Shown here piece after piece: positions 58,926-64,000 of a DNA stretch of 64,000 bases. The position numbers and the translations under genes are program-made. This stretch comes from Streptomyces eurocidicus. Lineage in GTDB: Bacteria > Actinomycetota > Actinomycetes > Streptomycetales > Streptomycetaceae. The stretch spans positions 186,001 to 250,000 of the forward strand of contig NZ_LGUI01000012.1 in the NCBI RefSeq assembly GCF_002891295.1. The letters are read 5' to 3'. Position 1 is the first letter of the stretch; each line of letters opens with the position of its first letter. Below the pieces are notes generated by a model. The model worked only from the letters and a program-made list of their open reading frames with translations. It had not been told where the DNA came from and searched no databases.

Positions 58926-61313
58926 TCACCCCTGGTCGCCCAGGGTCACCGTGCAGCGGTGCGTCGCGCACGCGGTCCCCGGGGTGACGCGCAGCCGTAG
59001 CTCCGCGCCTGTGGACAGCACCCGCACCGAGGGGTCTTGTGCGGTCACCCGGCGCACCGGCCGGGACCAGACGACGTCCAGGGGTACGCCGGTGCGCGGG
59101 GGCTCGCCGAGGCAGAGGGTCGCCGTGCGACCGCGCGTCCGGACGAGCACGGCGGCCGGGGCGGTCACGGCGAGCGCGCCCACCGCGCCGGGCGCCCAGA
59201 AGGCGGCCGCGGTGAGCCCGAGCGAGGGCAGGGCGACGGCCTGCCGGTCCCGGGTGTTGGCGAGGACGGTGAGCCAGCGCGGGTCCGCGGCACGGGCGGC
59301 GAGGGCGCGCGGGCCGGCGCCGGGCATCAGGAGGTAGGCGTAGGAGCCGTCGGCCGGGTCGGTGCCGTGCGGGTGCAGGAGGGTGAGGTAGCGGCGGGTG
59401 ACCGGGGTGGGGTCGCCACCGGAATTGACGTCCCGCCAGGATCCGGTGCGGGCCTCGCGCAGGGCGACCAGGGGGGCGCCGCCGGGGAAGACGTAACCGC
59501 CGTGCCCTTCGAGATGGGCCCAGCGGGCACGGGGGAAGGACAGCGACCGGCCGGTGTCGTGGGGCTGGGCCGCCCCGTCCACGGTGAGCAGGGGCGCGCC
59601 GTGCTCGCCGAGGTTGCGGTTGTCCACGACCGTCTCGACGGGGGTGCCGTCGCGGGCGGTGATGCCCGCGCCCAGGCAGATGACCGTATCGGCCGCGCAG
59701 AACCAGGACTTGCGGGCCTCCAGCGTCGAGGACAGCCCCTTGAGGTGCTGTCCGACGACGGCGAACTCGCCGTCGGTGACCCCGCCGACCCAGCGCGCGG
59801 AGGGCTTGGGCACGCCCCAGCCGCCTCCCTCGTTGTCGGCGAGCCGTTTGGCGGAGACGGTGGTCCCGGGCATCCGGTAGGGGTCGACGGTGGGCCAGAA
59901 GCCGTCGCCGTACTGGTCGGTGGTGCCCGGCGGGCCCCACCAGCTGAGCATGCCGGCGCCGGTGTGCCAGCCGCGCGGGTTCTCGCCGTTGCCGTTCTCG
60001 TAGTAGGTGATGCGGTCGGAGGCCATGGCGATCGAGGCGGCCCAGCCGGGGCGGCGGTGGACGGCCCGGTCCATGGCGGCGAACAGGCGGTGGCCCGGGG
60101 CCTCGGGCGTGACGGGTCCCGGGGCGTCGAGGACGGCGGCGAGGCGGGCCAGGTCGGCGGTGCCGAACTGCGGGTCGGTGCGCAGCGAGCCGGTGGTGTC
60201 GCGCGCGGCCCAGCCCCTGATCAGCCCGTGCCAGCGGGCCCGCTCGGCGGCGCTCGCGCTGTCGCCGAGCAGTGCGATGGCGGCGATGACGGCGCGCCCC
60301 CGCTGGTGGTCGCTCTGTGCGAGCCGGCGTGGATCGACTTCCTGCACACCGCGGCTGACGGCCCGCCCGGAGACGCAGTCCATCATCAGACCGTCGTGGA
60401 GGAGCGGGGCGTAGGCGTGCTCCACGCTGTCGTGGATCACCTGCCGGGCGGGGTCGGTGACCTCCCAGGGAGAGCCGCTCAGCAGGGCGAAGAGCCGGCC
60501 GAGTCCGTCGAGCAGCACCTGACCGTAGGTGCCGGAGTAGGCGACCCAGGTGTGCTGGACGAACGAGCCGTCGGCGTAGAGGCCGTCGCCCTTGGTCACC
60601 TGGGGGAAGACGGGCGACAGGGCGTCCCGGGCGAGGGCGGTCCTGGTGGGGTCGGCGGCGAGGATGCCGCGCAGGGCGACGACGCGGCAGAGGTCGACGC
60701 GGTTGGCACCGGTGCTCGTGCCGCTGTAGTCGGCGAGGACGGTGTCGGGGACGAAGTGGCCGACGGCGGCGAGACAGTCGGCCCGCCGGCCGGGGCCCGC
60801 CTCGTCGTGGAGCAGGGTGAGGGTGTCCAGGAGCAGCCGGGGGGTGCCGATCTGCCACTCCCACCAGTTGCCGTACCGGGCGGTGCCGGGGTGGTAGACG
60901 CGTTGATGGAGGTGGTCGAGCCCGGCGAGGACGTCCGTGACCAGCCCGCCGTCCCCGGTGAGGCCGGTGCCGGGCTGAACGTACGCCTGGGCCATGGTGT
61001 GCAGCCGGGAGTAACTGCGGGTGATGCCGGAGGGCGGGTCGAAGGGGCTGTCGGGCCAGAGCGAGGCGGGGCCGGGTCTCATGCCGGCGCGGTGGGCGCG
61101 GGCGAGCTCGCCGGTGCGGCGCAGGACCGAGGCGTAGGGCTCCGCGGAGCCGTCGAAGCCCGCTCCGAGCATGAGCGCCCGCCACCGCCGCCGGAGCCCG
61201 GCGAATTCGTCGGGGGCGGCGGCGCGCGCGGGCCGGGCGGCGGCGAGGGCGAGCGGTCCGGCGGCGGAGGCGGCGAGAAATCCACGGCGGGTCCAGGCCG
61301 GGGCAGAAGGCAC
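58926..61313 (-). CDS. Tat-exported polysaccharide lyase family 8 (hyaluronate/xanthan/chondroitin lyase type)
   Basis: This secreted 795-residue lyase should cleave uronic-acid-containing polysaccharides by beta-elimination. A twin-arginine signal opens it (WTRRGFLAASAAGPLALAAA, residues 8-27, with an ARA cleavage site). The helical toroid carries the PL8 catalytic region: NWWEWQIGTPRLLLDTL, TGANRVDLC with the catalytic Asn, and DGSFVQHTWVAYSGTYGQVL with the His/Tyr pair. The beta-sandwich half contains YYENGNGENPRGWHTGAGML and GWGVPKPSARWVGGVT. GTG 61313 with AGGGAGG upstream marks the start; the frame to 61499 is longer but unsupported. Substrate cannot be fixed from sequence. Confidence 0.93.
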   Translation of the reverse strand: MPSAPAWTRRGFLAASAAGPLALAAARPARAAAPDEFAGLRRRWRALMLGAGFDGSAEPYASVLRRTGELARAHRAGMRPGPASLWPDSPFDPPSGITRSYSRLHTMAQAYVQPGTGLTGDGGLVTDVLAGLDHLHQRVYHPGTARYGNWWEWQIGTPRLLLDTLTLLHDEAGPGRRADCLAAVGHFVPDTVLADYSGTSTGANRVDLCRVVALRGILAADPTRTALARDALSPVFPQVTKGDGLYADGSFVQHTWVAYSGTYGQVLLDGLGRLFALLSGSPWEVTDPARQVIHDSVEHAYAPLLHDGLMMDCVSGRAVSRGVQEVDPRRLAQSDHQRGRAVIAAIALLGDSASAAERARWHGLIRGWAARDTTGSLRTDPQFGTADLARLAAVLDAPGPVTPEAPGHRLFAAMDRAVHRRPGWAASIAMASDRITYYENGNGENPRGWHTGAGMLSWWGPPGTTDQYGDGFWPTVDPYRMPGTTVSAKRLADNEGGGWGVPKPSARWVGGVTDGEFAVVGQHLKGLSSTLEARKSWFCAADTVICLGAGITARDGTPVETVVDNRNLGEHGAPLLTVDGAAQPHDTGRSLSFPRARWAHLEGHGGYVFPGGAPLVALREARTGSWRDVNSGGDPTPVTRRYLTLLHPHGTDPADGSYAYLLMPGAGPRALAARAADPRWLTVLANTRDRQAVALPSLGLTAAAFWAPGAVGALAVTAPAAVLVRTRGRTATLCLGEPPRTGVPLDVVWSRPVRRVTAQDPSVRVLSTGAELRLRVTPGTACATHRCTVTLGDQG

Positions 61314-61489
61314 GGCGAAGCCTCCCTGGTGGGCAGAGGTGCGACGGCGTACGGGCGCGAGCGCGGGGAACCGGTGCAGGAGGCACGCTGGCACGGCCGC
61401 GGCACGGCCGCAATGGCCGTGACGCGCGTGTCGCGATCCGACACCCCCTAGATGTTGAAACTTGAACCAGATCGCGCTACCGTCGTTCT

Positions 61490-61505
61490 CGTTGAACATT
61501 CAACG
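61490..61505. promoter_or_regulatory. MarR-like dyad between PL8 and YceI genes
   Basis: CGTTGAA-CA-TTCAACG, perfect 7-bp arms, 27 bp before the yceI start. Nearby TTGAAACTTGAA (61455-61466) offers extra half-sites. It could be bound by a MarR-type regulator; none is encoded in the window. Confidence 0.6.
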
Positions 61506-61531
61506 ACACCGTTTCCCGTAAAGGAGCAGTC

Positions 61532-62167
61532 ATGGGCCTCTTCACCCGCAAGCGCACCGCGGCCCCCGCCACCGCCGCCCCGGCCGGCTCCCGGACCGCC
61601 GCCCCCGTCGACCCGGCACTGGCCGCCCTGACCGGCGACTACACCATCGACCCGGCGCACAGCAGCATCGGCTTCACCGTCCGCCACGCCATGGTCACCA
61701 ACGTCAAGGGCTCCTTCGCGGAGCACGAGGGCGGCCTCCACCTCGACGGCTCCGACCCCTCCCGTTCCACCGCCTCCCTGGACGTCAGGATCGAGAGCGT
61801 GGACACCGGCATCAAGGACCGCGACGCCCACCTGCGCGGCGAGGACTTCTTCGACGCCGGGCGCTTCCCCCTGATGACCTTCCGCTCCACGGCCGCCGAG
61901 CAGCTCGGCGGCGACCGCTACCGCCTCACCGGCGACCTCACCATCAAGGACGTCACCCGGCCGCTCGCCATCGACCTGGAGTTCAACGGCTCGGCCACCG
62001 ACGTCTACGGCAACGAGCGCGTCGGCTTCGAGGGCGGCGCCGAGATCCTGCGCTCCGACTGGGGCCTGACCTGGAACGCGGCCCTGGAGACCGGCGGCGT
62101 GATGGTCAGCGACAAGGTGAAGCTCACCTTCGACATCTCCGCCGTCAAGTCCGCTCCCCAGGCCTGA
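61532..62167 (+). CDS. YceI-family lipocalin-like protein
   Basis: YceI proteins form a beta-barrel that binds isoprenoid quinone-like lipids. The 211-residue protein has a cytoplasmic-looking Ala/Pro-rich N-terminal extension of 30 residues, then DYTIDPAHSSIGFTVRHAMV, DSFDVRIE-like SLDVRIESVDTGIKDRDAHL, and LTGDLTIKDVTRPLAIDLEF, all family landmarks. There is no signal peptide, unlike E. coli YceI. ATG 61532 follows AAGGAG. A nearby symmetrical TTGAACATTCAA site is probably its operator; family members are often stress-inducible. Confidence 0.93.
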   Translation: MGLFTRKRTAAPATAAPAGSRTAAPVDPALAALTGDYTIDPAHSSIGFTVRHAMVTNVKGSFAEHEGGLHLDGSDPSRSTASLDVRIESVDTGIKDRDAHLRGEDFFDAGRFPLMTFRSTAAEQLGGDRYRLTGDLTIKDVTRPLAIDLEFNGSATDVYGNERVGFEGGAEILRSDWGLTWNAALETGGVMVSDKVKLTFDISAVKSAPQA

Positions 62168-62180
62168 CCCCCGTGCGGTG

Positions 62181-63776
62181 TCAGCGGCCGAGGCGCTTCA
62201 GACGGTCGACGACCTCCGCGCCTCGGTCCGCCGCCGCGCTCATCGCGATGTGGTTGTCCGGCCGTATCAGCACCAGACCGCTCGCCCCGGCCGCCACGCC
62301 GTACGCCCTGCGGGCATGCCCCTCGGGATCCACCAGCTCCACCCGGCCGGCCCCGCCGCCCGCCGGCCCCTGCGCACCGGCCGCACCGGCCGCACCGGCC
62401 CCTGCGGTCGCGTGCACTGCTCCCCCGCGCCCGTCGACGAGACAGGCGCGCACCAGATCCCCGCACGCCTCCGACGCCTCCGCCAGGGCGGCCGTACTGT
62501 CCGCCCCGAAGCCCAGCAGGGTGAAGTGCGAGCCCGCGAAGACCTCGAAGAGCCGGACCGGCCGCCCCGTCCCCGCCTCGGCGCAGGGGGCGTCGGGAGC
62601 CCGCTCGCCCGCCGCCTTCCCGTCCCAGGCCAGTGAGGACCAGCCGTAGCCCACGCCCAGCGTGGTGATGTCGTCGGTGACGACCGCCTCCGTGCCGATG
62701 CCCGCCGTCATGACACCCTCGCGCACCGCCCGCAGCCGCTCGTCGGTCAGCTTCAGCGTCCACGCCGCGACCGGGAGCCGCTCCTCCTCATAGGTGGAGA
62801 GCAGACCGGGGCCCGCCGCGCCGCGCGCGACGAGCGCGAGCTTCCAGCCCAGGTTGAAGGCGTCCTGGATCCCGGTGTTCATCCCCAGACCACCGGCTAT
62901 CGAGTGGACGTGCGCCGCGTCACCCGCGAGGAAGACCCTGTCCACCCGGAAGCGGTCGGCCATCCGGACGTTGATGCGGTAGCTCGACAGCCAGGTGGGG
63001 TTCGCGGGCCGCACCCCGGGCATCCGCACATGCCGGTCGAAGAGCCGCTGGAAGGCCGCGAGCGAGGGCTCGACCGGACGGCCCCCGGCGTCCCGCTCGG
63101 GCGCGCCCTGCAACTGCCAGTGCCGGCTGCCCCGGAAGGGGCAGAGCATCACGGCGCCGTCCTCGTCGAACCACTGGTGCCAGAACCCCGGGTCGAGGCC
63201 GTCGACCTCCACATCTCCGATGATCATGCACTCCTCGGCCTCGGTCGCCCCTTCGAAGCCGACGCCGAGCGCCTTGCGCACCGGACTGCGACCGCCGTCG
63301 CAGCCCACGAGATAACCGGCCTCGACGCGCCGGCCGTCGGCCAGCGTCGCCACCACCCCCCGCTCGTCCTGGGTGAAGCCCGTCATCTCGCTGCCCAGCT
63401 CGACCTCCACGCCGAACGAGGCGAGCCGGCCGCGCAGGATCTCCTCGGTGCGCCACTGCGGGATGACCAGCCCACTGGCGTACGGAGCGTCGGGCGTGGG
63501 GACGCGGTCCCCGAACGCGACATGGTCGGCGATCGCCTTCCCGTCACGGTACTTGCGCAGCACGATGTGCTCGATCCCCGACTCCGCGGCCTCCTCCGCC
63601 ACCCCCAGGTCCGCCAGCAGCTCCCGGCTGCGCTGATTGAGCCCCTTCCCCCGCGAGGCCCGGTGGAACTCCGGGGACTTGTCGATGATCCGGACCGGCA
63701 CCCCGGCCCGGGCCAGGACGCATCCGAGGGTGAGGCCGGTCGGTCCGGCGCCCACGATCAGTACTGAGGCGGTCAT
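62181..63776 (-). CDS. FAD-dependent aromatic hydroxylase (group A monooxygenase)
   Basis: This 531-residue flavoprotein hydroxylates an aromatic or polyketide substrate using NAD(P)H and O2. The FAD-binding motifs are complete: GxGxxG in VLIVGAGPTGLTLGCVLARA, the DG motif in GCDGGRSPVRKALGVGF near residue 160, and the GD motif in FLAGDAAHVHSIAGGLGMNT around residue 280. The last 130 residues form the thioredoxin-like domain seen in PHBH/PgaE-type enzymes. ATG 63776 has GGAGGGA upstream. It is divergent from a TetR gene whose product is probably its repressor. Natural substrate unknown; resistance, such as rifampicin monooxygenase-type, or catabolism are both possible. Confidence 0.92.
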   Translation of the reverse strand: MTASVLIVGAGPTGLTLGCVLARAGVPVRIIDKSPEFHRASRGKGLNQRSRELLADLGVAEEAAESGIEHIVLRKYRDGKAIADHVAFGDRVPTPDAPYASGLVIPQWRTEEILRGRLASFGVEVELGSEMTGFTQDERGVVATLADGRRVEAGYLVGCDGGRSPVRKALGVGFEGATEAEECMIIGDVEVDGLDPGFWHQWFDEDGAVMLCPFRGSRHWQLQGAPERDAGGRPVEPSLAAFQRLFDRHVRMPGVRPANPTWLSSYRINVRMADRFRVDRVFLAGDAAHVHSIAGGLGMNTGIQDAFNLGWKLALVARGAAGPGLLSTYEEERLPVAAWTLKLTDERLRAVREGVMTAGIGTEAVVTDDITTLGVGYGWSSLAWDGKAAGERAPDAPCAEAGTGRPVRLFEVFAGSHFTLLGFGADSTAALAEASEACGDLVRACLVDGRGGAVHATAGAGAAGAAGAQGPAGGGAGRVELVDPEGHARRAYGVAAGASGLVLIRPDNHIAMSAAADRGAEVVDRLKRLGR

Positions 63777-63834
63777 GCGATGTCCCTCCGTCGTTCGGCC
63801 CTTCCATGAAAGACCGACGGAACGAAAAACGCAA

Positions 63835-63860
63835 CCGAGTAACAAAAGATTCCGAGTAAC
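63835..63860. promoter_or_regulatory. direct repeats in the TetR/monooxygenase divergent promoter
   Basis: CCGAGTAAC occurs at 63835-63843 and 63852-63860, 17 bp apart, in an AT-rich patch 23 bp before the tetR start. Likely part of the promoter or operator. Confidence 0.5.
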
Positions 63861-63882
63861 GTCCACCTGATAGGGTGAGGGC

Positions 63883-64000
63883 GTGAACGAGGAGACGGGA
63901 CTGCGGGAGCGGAAGAAGCAGCGCACCCGCGAGACGCTGTCCAGGACGGCCATCGAGCTCTTCCTGGAGCGCGGCTTCGACCAGGTGTCGGTCGCCGAGG
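63883..64000 (+). CDS. TetR-family regulator (start only)
   Basis: The visible 39 codons read MNEETGLRERKKQRTRETLS followed by RTAIELFLERGFDQVSVAE, the standard beginning of a TetR winged-helix domain, up to the recognition region. GTG 63883 lies after GAGG. The gene continues past the window. It is divergent from the FAD monooxygenase with a 106-bp shared promoter, the usual layout for a TetR repressor and its target. Confidence 0.9.
   Translation, partial: MNEETGLRERKKQRTRETLSRTAIELFLERGFDQVSVAE

Overview
This is a chromosomal stretch of a high-GC actinomycete, almost certainly a Streptomyces. The evidence is the very GC-rich third codon position, frequent GTG/TTG starts, and a gene order I recognise from the Streptomyces coelicolor SCO5585-to-SCO5535 region: glnD-glnK-amtB-nsdA, ftsY, glcP, smc, mutM-rnc-rpmF, coaD-rsmD, recG, rpmB, thiD-thiL, ddl-gpsA-plsC, hupS, leuCD-ndgR, gltX, two cvn conservons and the acyl-CoA carboxylase genes. 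The S. coelicolor correspondences come from memory, not from a search.

Layout. 1-5 kb: the ammonium uptake and PII operon amtB-glnK-glnD (minus strand; glnD runs off the left edge) behind a good GlnR-type operator, then nsdA. 5-11 kb: a PrimPol-like protein, ftsY, an NCS1 nucleobase permease and the glucose permease glcP, with a long palindromic intergenic repeat between the last two. 11-17 kb: smc, a small coiled-coil protein, acylphosphatase and a membrane-anchored CAP protein. 17-27 kb: a dense minus-strand housekeeping block (mutM, rnc, rpmF, DUF177, a DivIVA-like protein, coaD, rsmD, an HTH protein, recG, a DhaL/FakA-like protein). 27-36 kb: rpmB flanked by two 29-nt sequences resembling type I-E CRISPR repeats, thiamine kinases, ddl, gpsA, plsC, cofC and hupS. 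36-45 kb: leuD-leuC with divergent ndgR, a MerR/DUF4188 divergent pair, a two-gene MEDS-domain partner-switch-like pair, five tRNA genes for Glu and Gln, gltX and an FAH-family enzyme. 46-57 kb: two complete conservons in tandem, each encoding a sensor kinase, a roadblock protein, a DUF742 protein and a small GTPase. 57-64 kb: accB and accE for acetyl-CoA carboxylation, a Tat-exported polysaccharide lyase family 8 enzyme, a YceI protein, an FAD monooxygenase and the start of a TetR regulator.

Functional threads. Nitrogen control links the GlnR-type box to amtB-glnK-glnD. The tRNA-Glu/tRNA-Gln cluster lies directly downstream of gltX, whose product in actinobacteria charges both. The two conservons have exchanged sequence recently: a 236-bp stretch of cvnB is identical, and a 152-bp stretch of cvnD differs at one base. 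They also share a 14-bp motif upstream of both operons.

Most notable observations: the orphan CRISPR-like repeats bracketing rpmB; the conservon gene conversion and shared promoter motif; a one-base frame break in cvnA1; and the MEDS-STAS/MEDS-ATPase pair in which the canonical phosphorylation residues appear to be missing on both sides.
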